From Thunnus maccoyii (Eukaryota > Chordata > Actinopteri > Scombriformes > Scombridae), in the NCBI RefSeq assembly GCF_910596095.1, contig NC_056548.1, positions 11,805,151-11,869,150 of the forward strand: a stretch of 64,000 bases of DNA, given 5' to 3'. Position 1 is the first letter of the stretch, and every line of letters begins with the position of its first letter. Below, piece after piece: positions 10,767 through 22,115 of this stretch. The position numbers and the translations under genes were made by a program. Under the pieces are notes generated by a model. The model worked only from the letters and a program-made list of their open reading frames with translations, was not told where the DNA came from and made no database searches.

Positions 10767-13700
10767 TCACGTTGAAGCAATGAGGAACCCAGAGAAAGAG
10801 CAGTGGACATTCTCGGCGGCAAAGACACCATTGGCCTCATCATCGGGGATCTGAACGTAGACTGTGTCCTGCTCATCGAGCAAGAGGACAGCGCTGCCGG
10901 ACATCTGGTCCAGGAAGCCCTTGTTGTACTCATCATAAGTGAACATAACAGGCTGACCATTCTTGTACAGAGCCACCAGGGCATGAGCACCATTGACATG
11001 GATGCTGTAGGAGAAATAGTAAACTCCGGGAACCTGGCAAGTGAAAATGCCGGACTCGGGGTCGTAGTGATTCTCAGCATTGTACACAATCTGATCAAAC
11101 TTGATGGGGGTGCCAGAGGCAGGGTAGGGGGTAGCCAGAGATGCAGTGAAAGCAGACATGGGGGACTTGACCATAACCTCACCCATTCCCATTCCCTTCT
11201 CAAACACAACCTCACCAGGAGGACCAGGAGGACCAGGAGGGCCTTCTGGGCCAGTGGCTCCATCAGCACCAGCCTCACCGGGCAGACCAGGGGGACCCTG
11301 AGGTCCTGGGATACCCTTAGCAGCCAAACCAGCAGGGCCAGGGGCACCAGGGAGACCTGGGTGTCCCTTGTGGCCAGGAGCACCAGCGGCACCTTGAGGT
11401 CCAGCAGGTCCTCTGGCACCTGGAGCACCATCGGCACCACCAGCACCTGGCTCACCTGCACGGCCAGGAAGACCTTTGGGTCCAGCAGGGCCTGGAATAC
11501 CTGGGGAACCTGGTGTACCTGGGGCACCTACATTACCTTTCTCACCTGTAGCTCCAGTGGCTCCCCTGGGTCCAGGGGGACCAGCTGCACCTGGATAACC
11601 CTGTTTACCTTGGAACCCTTGTGCTCCCTGATCTCCCTTGTTTCCCTTAGCTCCCTGACCTCCAGGTGCACCTGTATCACCTTTAGCGCCTTGACCACCG
11701 GGCTCACCTGGGAAACCTCTTAAACCCTGAGGTCCAGCAGGACCGGCTGGACCAGTAGCACCAGTGGCACCAGTATATCCTGTATGACCTTGCTCACCCT
11801 TTGGACCTGTGGCACCTGTGGCACCTGTAGCTCCCCTCTCTCCCTTTTCTCCATTTGCACCTGGCTTTCCATATCCGGGGACTCCAGGGGCACCAGGAGC
11901 TCCAGCAGGTCCCTGATGGCCTTTAGGGCCCATAGGGCCGGGCAGACCTGGGGCACCATTCTCACCTGGTTTACCTGCAACACCTACACCAGGGGCACCA
12001 GTGTGTCCCTTGGGTCCCTGTGGTCCCATGGGACCAGTGGCACCATCCCTTCCTGGGCTACCTGACTTTCCTGGCTCACCTGGACTACCTGGTTTTCCTG
12101 GCTTTCCAACTCCAGACTGACCTGGGGCTCCAGTTGGGCCCATAGGTCCAACAGGTCCTCTCTCACCCTGAGGTCCCTGAGCTCCCACCCCTCTATCGCC
12201 CTTAGCACCTGGCAGTCCAGGTACACCTGGATGTCCTTTAAGACCAGACTCTCCTCTTGGTCCCATTGGTCCAGGGAGACCAGAAGGTCCAGGCTTGCCA
12301 GTAGCTGAGAGGCCAGCAGGTCCGGGGCTTCCAGGAGATCCAGGAGCTCCTCTAGGTCCCTGAGGACCAGTAGCGCCAGTGTCTCCCCTCTCACCAGGTG
12401 CTCCAGAGGAGCCAGGTTTGCCAGGTCCACCTGGGGATCCAGGTTTGCCAGCGATGGAGCGGCCAGGAGCTCCTTGGGGTCCAGGAGGTCCCTGAGGTCC
12501 AGGCTGACCCACAGCACTCTCACCTGGGGGTCCAGGAGGACCAGCAGGTCCCTCAGGGCCGGGCTCACCTGGAGCACCAGGCTCACCTGCCACTGACACC
12601 ACTGTGAAAATGAAACAGAGATCACCATCAGTACATCCAAAACAACCCAACAGGTGAAACTGAAACAAAGTGGAAGAACTCATTAACTGTGTTGTTGTGT
12701 TGCATATTATTGTCAATATAAAAGTTACACAGTAGTGTTGTTATGAAGTAGTACTAAAATAATACAACTGCATTGTTGTTTAGCTTGTTATTACATTGTT
12801 ATCAAACTATAACCCTGTTGTCTGTGCAGGATATTAGTACAATGAGTCTTAGAACACAAAGTCTAGTAACTAGTACATCTAGTACTTATATCCAAGTCAA
12901 GTTACAAACAGTGCAAGAACATGGTTTTACAGACCAGCTCTCAGGTCTGAGTTAATGTGGATAACAATAACTTTTGGCAGTATGTTGTTGAGAAGGAACA
13001 TGATTGTTCAACAACTAGTGAGTGAGAAAACTGATCTTTCATGTTTTTCTCATTCATTGTTCTTTTATGTCATACAGACAAAATAGTGAATACATTACAA
13101 TCGAAGGGTCTAATGCTCATGATGTTTGATTCCTAATTGGATGTTTTTACTCCCATGAACCAATCTTCTAGTGTTGAGATGGGACTGCACAGTAGTGATT
13201 CACTGATGTAATTCAATAAACTGCTTTCTGAAATTGTAAACTTGCAAATCCTTTAAAATGTGGAATTTTCCCTCTGCTTTAACTAAAATATATTTATTTA
13301 TAATATAGCCTATATTAATTTCATTATTCATGCATTTAGTTCATTATAATATGGAAAAATCTATAAATTATATAAAATGTTTAATAATATACTATATATT
13401 TTGATAATATATTTGATTGCTATCTTTTATGATGTCTCCTCAAGTTCTCTGAACTTGTGAGCTGTTCTGAAACAGTAGTCCTAAATGAGAGGGAGTCTTT
13501 CTTTTATTTGCAGCCTTAATGTGGTCACATGTGTTTGAGTGTAAAAGACTCATTCCTTAGCTAACTGTAGCCTAGTCTGGATAAAGCCAAACAGATGTTT
13601 CTACTTCTGTGTTAAGCAGGCACACCCAAGCAAACCACACTGCTGGGTGACTGCACTCTAATTGACAGTGTCAAACTAAAAATAATTCACTAACAGCTAC

Positions 13701-14905
13701 TTTCTAAATAAAAGTTCAATGTGTTTTTCACACAATAGCGCAATTTCATATGTTGCATTGCTTTTAAGCCACTTAAGATCACCTCAAAATTGACTCTCTA
13801 AAATGTGGTAAAAATCAGTTTTTACAGAAGATCCCCATAATTATGGATACCTTTTGTTTTGCATGTAGAACTTCAGAATAATAACAAAGTTAACTCAAAG
13901 AACTGACTGATTTGTGCCTTGACTGCATGAGAGTCTGAAAGCATACGAACACGCTACACTTACAGCTGAACTGACGAAAATGAGAAACATGTCTGCTAAA
14001 TCTAATGCACAGAATACATGTAGTAAGAGCAACACTTATCATCATTTTAACAATATGCTCAAAATGTTAGATGTAACTGGAGAGAATTGTTAATCTAAAC
14101 TAGCACACAAAAAATATGAATATGAGCAGCTCCTCAGAATTGCTGATAACACAATGCACAATGTGTATCTGTACATAGTATCTATTAAATAAAAAAATAT
14201 GGGGACAAAAGTAATATATCAGTTCATTGAACTGATATATTACTACTTCTGTTGGAACTGAGATGGTCCTGGCTGAATAAAATAAATAAAAATCCCAGTC
14301 AAAACTACAAAAACTGTGAAAAAAATACTAAAATATGGAGCGTTTATCTTCCAGAAAGAGAAAGCTGCAAAGCTTTTCACTGAATAAATATGTGATGTTA
14401 TTTAAATCCAAGATCTAAAAGGTCTGTGTGATTGGAGGAGCGTGCACACAGTTGTAACCAATCAGATCATACTATGGTTTCAGAGCAAGGTGGAGCTCAG
14501 TTTTCAGAGGAAAATGCTGCTGGCTGTGTGCTGCAAGCATCTGTCTAACTGCTTATGCTGCTCGTGTTGGCCACAGCAAAGATGCTAATTCCCTTGCTGA
14601 AGATTTAAAAGTAAGGCATGACTGTCACAAAGACTGCTGCAAGTCTTTAGAGAGGGTACATGTGAAGAAAATCTGACTTTTGTGAGCACAAAGTTGACAC
14701 AAAACTCAGGAAATGTTGCCATCCTGTATCGTCAGAAACGGACTGCATAGAGAGCAAGAGGCTGTGTTTTCTTACCGTGGCTCTTCACAGAGTAGGGCTG
14801 GTATTGAGGAGCAGCCTTCACCATCTTCTTCATCACATAGCGCTCCCCGTGGGCTGCTGTCAGGGCCACCATGAGGAGGAGGATGCTTGCTACTCGTAGG
14901 TCCAT
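10767..14905 (-). CDS. col10a1: Collagen alpha-1(X) chain, 654 aa
   Basis: Coding exons on the minus strand are 14776-14905 and 10767-12601, with donor GTAAG at 14775-14771 and acceptor AG at 12603-12602. The reading frame joins as GTG across the intron. A hydrophobic signal peptide (about residues 1-20) precedes a short NC2 domain. A Gly-X-Y triple-helical domain follows (about 49-507), with eight interruptions, many followed by GKPG. The C-terminal C1q domain (about 525-654) includes the [11 protein letters not shown] and [11 protein letters not shown] type signatures. In the family, three chains trimerise through C1q and assemble a pericellular lattice around hypertrophic chondrocytes and bone-forming cells. 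Length (human 680 aa), the two-coding-exon layout with one huge collagen exon, and the number of interruptions fit type X. COL8A1/A2 are the closest alternatives; the C1q segment and neighbourhood favour COL10A1. Confidence 0.95.
12602..14775 (-). other. col10a1: col10a1 intron between the signal-peptide exon and the collagen exon
   Basis: The intron is about 2.2 kb and AT-rich. It contains a perfect short palindrome (14210-14244). No coding exon or recognisable transposon lies in it. The segment 14400-14760, next to the second exon, is more complex and GC-richer and could hold regulatory sequence, though nothing specific is recognised. Confidence 0.5.
14210..14244. repeat. Perfect 17-bp inverted repeat with a 1-nt centre
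   Basis: The arms 14210-14226 (agtaatatatcagttca) and 14228-14244 (tgaactgatatattact) are exact reverse complements separated by a single T. The perfect match over 34 paired bases is unlikely by chance, even in AT-rich DNA. It could be a foldback remnant or a target for dimeric binding. Confidence 0.9.
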
Positions 14906-15380
14906 CTTCTAGGATCAAACCTGCAGGGTGAACAAGGAGACAGTCAGCTCAAGGCATGGAGTACCAAGCAAGCTTAAGCTTTTGCTCAAGTTTCAAGTTA
15001 TTTTATAAAGTTTAAAAAACTTTCTCAGCTAACTGCACATGCAGAAAATCTTTACAGAAACTCTACAAAGAACACATAAGTTAAGTTAGAGTAACAGAAT
15101 TCAGATTTTAGATTCTGTCAGAGCACCCTGGATTCTTGAGGACTCTTCAAGCACCATCCAGGATGCCCCAAGCATCTATTTCCCTTCTGACCCAGGAGCC
15201 ACTGAAAGGCCTAGAGAAAGCCTAGATGTTGACTACACTCCTTCAGCGTTAGAGCTGTTTAGAGAGGAAGAGAAAACACACGTACCGGCATCCAAAGGTG
15301 AAAAAAACAGTCTCTTCAGCACCAGTGACCTCCTGGTACTGCTGTATATCCTTAGGGTCTGAGCACAACTGAGGATATGC
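14906..15380 (-). other. col10a1: col10a1 5' UTR exon and first intron
   Basis: The coding exon starts at 14920, 15 bases before the ATG, behind an acceptor ...CACCCTGCAG. A non-coding first exon ending at 15286 is inferred from the donor GTACGTG (15285 downward) and from the TATA box upstream near 15405. The exon would be roughly 95 bases, depending on the true start site. A three-exon gene with a non-coding first exon is the usual COL10A1 layout. Confidence 0.65.
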
Positions 15381-15404
15381 TGCTTTCCAGTACAATGATG
15401 TGGG

Positions 15405-15412
15405 TATTTATA
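15405..15412 (-). promoter_or_regulatory. col10a1: TATA box of col10a1
   Basis: The minus strand reads TATAAATA here. A start about 25-30 bases downstream would fall near 15380 and give a short first exon ending at the donor at 15286-15285. A strong TATA box fits a gene restricted to a few specialised skeletal cell types. Confidence 0.65.
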
Positions 15413-18400
15413 CCATATCTACCCCTCGCATCATTAAAAAAAAAAAAAAGCCCCCACCACGCAAGTACCTCCCTCTTCAGAGCTAGGCTGTAATTAGCAA
15501 ACAGATCTGCCCAAAGCGGGCATGTCACATCAGGGTGCCTCCATGTCTTGAATATCCAGACACATGATTATCACTTTTTTCAGTCTTCTTCTGAACTAGA
15601 AAACCAACATGTTTGAGCAAAAAATAAATAAATTAATGCACAGACAAAGAACACAGACAAGCTCTGCGGGAGGAATAAACTTAACCAAATGATACCTTTT
15701 CATTTTCAACTTATATTTACACTTTTTCAGCAACATTTATTTGATCTTATTTTATTTAATTTATTTATTTTTTGCTCAGGATATGTTTATATATGTAAAT
15801 GTTTATAAGACCCCCTGTATAAATATGAGAACATCTGAAAATAGTCAATACAGATCTATAAAAAAACAGCACCAGATTTGAAGCGGCACCTGTATGGCTT
15901 CACAAAGCCTGCATTGAGGATGTACAGTGCAAGTCTCATCTCCAAATTAACATCTTGTCCAGCTGGCTAGCAAAGGAGACTTTTACCTTTCCTGACTGTC
16001 TGGGCCCCTCCACACCTGCCATGATAAGGTAAACAAGGGAAATAGTGAGGAAAGGTTGTCCAGAGTGACACAGTCAAAAGGTACTACAGATTTTAGATGC
16101 CTTGCATGCAGTTTGAAAACAAAGTTGAAACATATTTTTGTTTATTTCTGATGTAATGGCATCATTTACAGCATTTTTGTTTAGTTTTTCATATTTATAG
16201 TTTGGTACATTTCCTGGGTATTATTTGGTCAGTTTGTCATTGTGGCTAAAGGCGACAGAGTGGCCTTGATTTCAGTCACTATTTCAGGATGAACAGTTTA
16301 TAGTTCTTAATTTGTGTATTTTTGTAAGTGTTTCACCCTCTAAACATCTAATAAAGCTATATAAGGACCCACTGGAAAAGACATTTAGGCTTGTTTCTGT
16401 GCAGTCTTCTGAATGCAAGCCAGTGTGCGACCACCGTCATGTGCAGTACATATGTTTAGACACCAGAGGGCAGGTTTTACTCTTGTACAACGATACCCCT
16501 GTGGTCACTTGTTATTTTTGGTCCTCCCAGTGCATATACATCATCAGAGGTTTCAGGCCTATTCCTACAATTACAGCTGGGTTCTGTCATGATGTTGTAT
16601 TTCCTCAATGAGCTCCATCCTCCAGTATTATCCTCCCTCACCCTCCACCTTGCCTTGCTTACTTTGAGATCCTCCGACTGTAATTTCTCAATTTCAGCCC
16701 AGCCACATAGGAAATGCATACACCCAAATAATCACATGCTCTCAAGCACACAAGTAGCCATAAAAGATGTGTAGGGTACTCTATATCCCAAAACTGTGGG
16801 AACATAGAACCATTTATGGTACATGTTCTTCCTGTGTTCTTATAATGTATATATACATTCTGCTGACAACATATGTATATTTGCAGAAAATTTTGAGTTT
16901 GAGTTATACAACACGTGACAGGCGTCTTTCACTGGGGGTATAATTAAAGATTCTACTATATGGAGCTCGTTTGAAGCCTTTTTTTTGTAAATTAGACCAA
17001 ATTATCTGCAATTTTCCAAAGTGCTACCTTCCCTGGCTTATAGCACTCAATCATGTTTGGCAAGCATTGTTTAAAAATGCTCTTCCTGTCAAATAAAACA
17101 TAATGTAATTTGTGATCTTTTTTTTCAAATGTCTTAAATTCTGTTCATAACCAAGACGGAGGTGATGGCTTAAAGCAAAGGTGCAGACTGACTGACTACC
17201 TGAGGCTGTGTGATGATAAAAATGTCACATCACATGCGCACGTGCAACTCAAGCAAGAGGAGGATCACATTTGAAACAATACTGTAAATGCCAGTCATAT
17301 TTTTTTTCATTTTGTTTCCACATGCTTGTTCTTGTTTTCACAGCTGAGCAAAAGTCCTGTTTATCTTGTAAGTTATTCAGCAACTGACCCGCCACAACAC
17401 GTGTTCCTTGCGCCACCAATTTCTATATTTTTTTAGAGGATATATTATATTATTCACACTGTATTATTATAAAAATCTCTTTATGCTTGTGCTCCAAGAG
17501 GAAGCTTGACCATGCCAGTTTTAGTCAGATTTAGATGAAATAACAGAGCAAGACAGGGTGGAGATAGGATTTTATAGGTTTATAGGTTCAAATCATTTCA
17601 GTTTTTGAAACATGGCAAAACCACTGAAAAAGAAGTTCTCTGTTTTTAGTCTGATGGTCTGCGAACTATGATTCATCTTTTTATGCATAACAAAAAATAA
17701 CAACAACCTGCATCTGCATGTGAGCTTGTGAGGACGCAAGAGACATTCATGCTGAGCCTTGGAGCCAGAGTATACTTTGGCTTGAGGAAGACTTGAATTA
17801 ACAGTGTAATTTGGATGTTGTTTATAACCTTGCAGCATATTTTTTTTATTTTCTAAACACGTCACAGGACTCATTTGAGAAGGACTCAGTGTCCTTGTGT
17901 TCATAGTGGCAGAATTGAAGGCTGTGAAAGGGCATGGCTGCGCTCGCTCTGCTCAGCTCATTACAGTACCGCAGCAGCTTGAAGTGGTCTGTAGGCTTCA
18001 TCGTAATAACCATTAGGAATTAGGTTAACAGCCTTCAGCATGACGGCGGTGACGTCGCTTTGCTCTTATATTGTCGAAAGCCCCTCGCTGTAAAATACAC
18101 ACATGCTTTCAGTTTCATGTCTCTTCATACACTTGATATATGACAAAAAAATAAGAAAATGGCTAATTAAGAACATGACATGCCCAAAGTTGTGGGCAAA
18201 TGAAAGCTGCACAGCTCATCACTTCTCATCACGCAGATTTCAGATTTTATTAAATGTATGAAGCTATCTTCGACTGATAAAACAGACTGAAACAAGCATG
18301 GGAAGCAATGACGAGGCAAATTTTCTTCATCTAACCCTTCTGCAGAGGACATAAGCTGGCATTCAGAGGTCAAGTTTGCTGTTCAGGCCCTCATCCGTAT

Positions 18401-19120
18401 CTAACTGTAGCCCATAGATTTCACTAAAATCCCCAGAGAGCACTACTGGACAATGTTACTGGCAATGTTGGTGATGTTTGTGCTTGTACTCTACAATGAT
18501 AACAGTGTTTGATGAAAGGTTTTCACATTTTGTCTGTTTTTGTTCGCTCCACTGCCCAGGAATTGATGTTTCTGGTTTTTTCACCATGCTTACCAAGGCT
18601 CAACCCACACCCAAGAGGAGAACATAATTGGCAGTTGATGTAAGGGCACCCAACCGAGCACGTGAGTTAGGCAACGGCTAAAGATACACCAGCATGGCTG
18701 GGATACAAATTTAATGTTTCAATAAACTCCACGGACCACTAAGAGCTACTTTAAACTTAAGTAACTAAGAATGGCAGACTTGACGGGGGCCCTTTTGAAT
18801 GATTGGTGGGGAAATTACAGGGTCCTGAAAACAAACATGGACCCAAATGGAGCCGGAAGTGTAAAAGTAACTGAAAAATGGTGGTGTTGGTAGCCTTAGA
18901 GATGAGGACTAATGTCAGGGAGGTCACCAGTTTGAAACCCGAGAATGGCAGGAAAATGGGGGGGTGGGGGGGTGGATGAGAGCTCAATGGTTGGATGTCC
19001 TCCATCAACTCCTAGGTGTGAATGCATTTAAGTGTATGAATGTGAAGCTGCGTGTTGCTTTATAAGAAGCTTTCCCTGAGCAGCCAGACACCACTAAAAT
19101 GTTAAAATTTTCACTTTAGG
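15413..19120. other. Intergenic DNA upstream of col10a1, no gene seen
   Basis: No coding exon, RNA gene or clear transposon was recognised. The first kilobase may contain distal col10a1 control sequence. A GC-richer patch at about 17930-18070 ('gctgcgctcgctctgctcag' to 'gacggcggtgacgtcgcttt') stands out from its AT-rich surroundings but has no open frame. Confidence 0.4.
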
Positions 19121-19620
19121 GTGTTTTATGAGCAGACTCTATTTAGAGTCTCTAGCTCCGTCAACATGTGCAGCAAGATGTTGGAAATCTTCTACCAGTC
19201 TGTTGCGGCCAGTGCACTGTACTTCGCTGTAGTCTGCTGGGGGAACAGCATTGGAGCCGGCGACACCAACAGATTTAAACTGATTAAGAAGGCCGGCTCC
19301 ATAATTGGCCGCAAACCAGACACTTTTAAAGTTGTGGTGGAGAGGAGGACACTGAACAAACTGTTATCCATTACGGATAATCCTGATCTCAACCCAACCG
19401 GTCAAGGCAGATGGCCGCCCACCTAGAGCTCAGTTCTCTTCGAGGTTTCTTGCCATTAAAGAGGAGTTTTTCCTTGCCGCTGTCGCCAACTGCTTGCTCA
19501 TGGGGGAATGTTGGGTCTCTGTAAATTAAAGAGTACAGTCTAGAACTGCTCTATGTGAAAAGTGCGCTGAGATAACTTCTGTTGTGATTTAGCACTATAT
19601 AAATAAAAGTGACTTGACTT
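19121..19620 (+). mobile_element. 5'-truncated L2-type LINE fragment (end of ORF2 plus 3' tail)
   Basis: The frame at 19121-19426 encodes the C-terminal end of a non-LTR retrotransposon ORF2. It includes a LEIFYQSVAASALYFAVVCW stretch, a phrase typical of L2-like elements in fish. It is followed by a 3' tail with 'gaggtttcttgccattaaag', 'gagtttttccttgccgctgt' and 'gcactatataaataaaagtg', which ends in short TTGAC repeats at about 19620. That tail structure is characteristic of L2-clade LINEs and of SINEs that borrow it. Truncation at the 5' end is the usual result of incomplete reverse transcription. The copy is inactive. Confidence 0.75.
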
Positions 19621-20221
19621 GACCACCCTCTCCACCACCTACTGGATATGTCAGATGAGTCATCCTTCACCATATTCTCGACGAGTGCATGCGTGGCGTA
19701 CACTGAGAGAGTGGTACAGGCCTGAATGTTGACCCCTACAGTGAGGGGATCTGGTGGCTCTGTTATTCTCTGGGGGGCATTTTGCTGGTTTGGTTGCGTC
19801 CACTTGTCCTCTTGGAAGGAAGGGTCACTGCAAATCAATACAAAGTTGTTCTGAGTCATCACCTTTATCTTATGATGAAACATTTCTATCCTGATGGGAG
19901 TGGTCTCTTCCAGGATGACAATGCCCCCATCCACAGCGCATGAGTAGTCACTGAATGGTTTGATGAGTATGAAAATGATGTGAATCATATGCTATGACCT
20001 TCACAGTCATCAGATCTCAACCCAATTGAACACTTATGGAAGATTTTTGACCTTACTACAACACCTTCCTAAAACATTTTATGTTGCTTTTTCCTTTAAT
20101 TTGTTTGTGTCTGGATGAAGAAAGGACAAGGGGTGAACTTGACATTGTTTTATTAAAGTTAGATTATTTACCTTTACCTCTTTACTGTAACAGCAGCAAT
20201 ACGCTTCATAGTCTATATGGG

Positions 20222-20222
<1 letters not shown>
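19621..20222 (+). pseudogene. Decayed Tc1-like transposon, 5' part missing (copy 1)
   Basis: Beginning immediately after the LINE tail, the plus strand matches the transposase catalytic half of the Tc1-like copy at 20941-22115. Shared segments include 'agatgagtca(t/c)ccttcaccat', 'aggatgacaatgcccccatc' (the DNAP motif of the DDE domain) and 'ctcaacccaat(t/c)gaacac'. Stop codons and frameshifts break the frame. The N-terminal DNA-binding half is absent. The copy ends with 'gcttcatagtctatatgggc', just before the TATC microsatellite. Confidence 0.8.

Positions 20223-20290
<68 letters not shown>
20223..20290. repeat. (TATC)17 microsatellite
   Basis: Seventeen uninterrupted copies of TATC occupy 68 bp. 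The tract begins right after the end of Tc1 copy 1. The other Tc1 copy also ends in a short TATC run (about 22103-22116), so the repeat probably grew from the element's own terminus. Confidence 0.95.
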
Positions 20291-20291
<1 letters not shown>

Positions 20292-20940
20292 CCAGGGAGT
20301 TATTTTTATCCTCTGTGGAGACAAAAATTTGTCCCCAAAAGGTGTTTTAAATAAATAACAATCTAAGGAAAGCACTGCAACGTGAAAACAGTCTATAATA
20401 GTGCAAACGACACTAAAATCAGAGATGGACTTTCCCTGTCAGCACTCGTGTGAGAGCAGAGATGACTCCGCGTGTAGGCTACGTGATGACGCAGTAAATG
20501 GACCAGGGGTTGACGCCTTCCCTGCTCGGAGATTTGCAGAAATGTGGGTAAAAGAGGGGCGCCACGACGCGGATGACCCCTCCAAACGAAAGCATAGAAA
20601 GAGGACAGAAGTCTGTCATCTAAGCAGACTGCTTTCATAGTCTGACAAGTAGGCATGTGCTGTAGCGTATTTATTTTTATGATGACAGCTTGTTGTGCTA
20701 TTGCGTGTTGTGATTACTTTTTATTCAACATTGAAGTTTGCTGCGTGCTGCGCATAGAGCTGAATTAAACAGTAGCTTGCAAGAATGAGATCAAGTTTAT
20801 TGGCACGTCTGGCCGAGTGGCGCTATCCACAGTACTGAAAGGAGCATTGGGGGATTTAATTCTGGTTTGTCAGACGGTGACAAATTAAAGGAAAAAGCTG
20901 AATAAATGAATGGAGAAACATAACGAATGATGCTTCCACA
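20291..20940. other. Spacer between the two Tc1-like copies
   Basis: No gene is recognised. The segment 20420-20640 is clearly GC-richer, with several CpGs, and carries open frames on both strands. Neither frame shows a known domain. It could be an old exon, a CpG-rich regulatory patch or simply unique sequence. Confidence 0.35.
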
Positions 20941-22115
20941 CCGGTGCACTGCAAGGTACAATTAAGCAATTAAGTCCAATCATGCTCTGTTGCATGTATA
21001 TAAATGCTGAGCAGGCCCAGTTGATTCTGATTTTTGTATCAAGATGGGACAAAGACACAAAGACTGTTTAGCTGGTTGGTGTTTCCGTAGGAACAGTAAC
21101 TAAAGTGGCATCTGCATTTAGATCTATGGGAAAGACGTCAGTAAACAGGGTTGGAAACTGTGGTTGACAGCTCACGTTTGATGACCATAATGATCATGCA
21201 TTAGTGCGATATGTAAGGAAAAACAGAAGAGCAACTCCTCCACAGGTGACTGAGAATGTCAATGCAGGACGTAATCAGACTGTGTCAGCAAGAACAGTCC
21301 GTTCACAATTACATAGAGAGAGATATTATAGCAGGGTTGGAGTGCAAAAACCCCTCATTACAATGATGAATACACATTTGAGAGTTCAGTGGTGCAAAAA
21401 CCATAGGCACTGGTTTACAGAGATGTGGAAAAAAGTGATATGGGCAGATGAGTCACCCTTCACCATATTCTCAATGAATGCATGTGTGGTGTGCACCAAC
21501 AGAGCGGTACAGGCCTGAATGCTTGACCCTTACAGTGAGGGAATCCGGTGGCTCTGTTATGCTTTAGGGGGCATTTTGCTGGCATGGTTTGGGACCACAT
21601 GTCCCCTTAGAGGGAAGGTTCACCGCAAATCAATAAAACAAACATTTCTATCCTGATGGGAGTGGTCTCTTTCAGGATGACAATGCCCCCATCCATAGTG
21701 CAGGAGGGGTCACTAAATGGTTTGATGAGTATGAAAATGATGTGAATCATATGCTATGGCCTTCACAGCCTTCGAGATCTCAACCCAATCGAACACCTAT
21801 GGGAGATTTTGGACCGACATGTTAGACAGCGCTCTCCACCACCATCATCAAACAAAAAAACACCAAATGAGGGAATATCTTTTGGAAGAGTGGTGTTCAT
21901 CCCAGTGGCACGTGGTGGCCCAACACCTTACTGAGACACTTTATGTTGGTTTTTCCTTTAATTTGTCACAAATCTATGTGTCCGGATGAGGAAAGGACGA
22001 GGCGTGAACTTAACATCACATCCCTGAAAGTGAAAATATCACACTACTTGATGAATTCAATTTTTAAAAAAGAGGAATATGCTTCATAGTCTATATGGGC
22101 TATCTATCTATCTAT
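20941..22115 (+). pseudogene. Decayed Tc1-like transposon, near full length (copy 2)
   Basis: The stretch contains the remains of a Tc1/mariner-superfamily transposase. An N-terminal helix-turn-helix region starts near 21043 ('aagatgggacaaagacacaa'). A middle portion is still open at 21204-21518, with the catalytic entry phrase KKVIWADESPF. A C-terminal DDE portion carries 'gacaatgcccccatccatag' and 'ctcaacccaatcgaacacct'. Stops and frameshifts interrupt it, so it is not functional. The right end ('gcttcatagtctatatgggc' plus a few TATC units) is the same as in copy 1. The left boundary is approximate. Confidence 0.8.

Noticed and set aside
10751-12640. Long open frames in alternate frames and on the plus strand across the collagen exon
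   Set aside because: Gly-X-Y coding repeats leave other frames open. The true frame has the helix, the C1q domain and matching splice sites.
12602-12716. N-terminal extension of the collagen open frame upstream of the splice acceptor
   Set aside because: It lies in the intron. The acceptor at 12603-12602 joins in frame to the signal-peptide exon at 14776-14905.
20223-20290. A run of direct repeats that could be mistaken for a CRISPR array
   Set aside because: It is a simple tetranucleotide microsatellite with no spacers, in a vertebrate genome.
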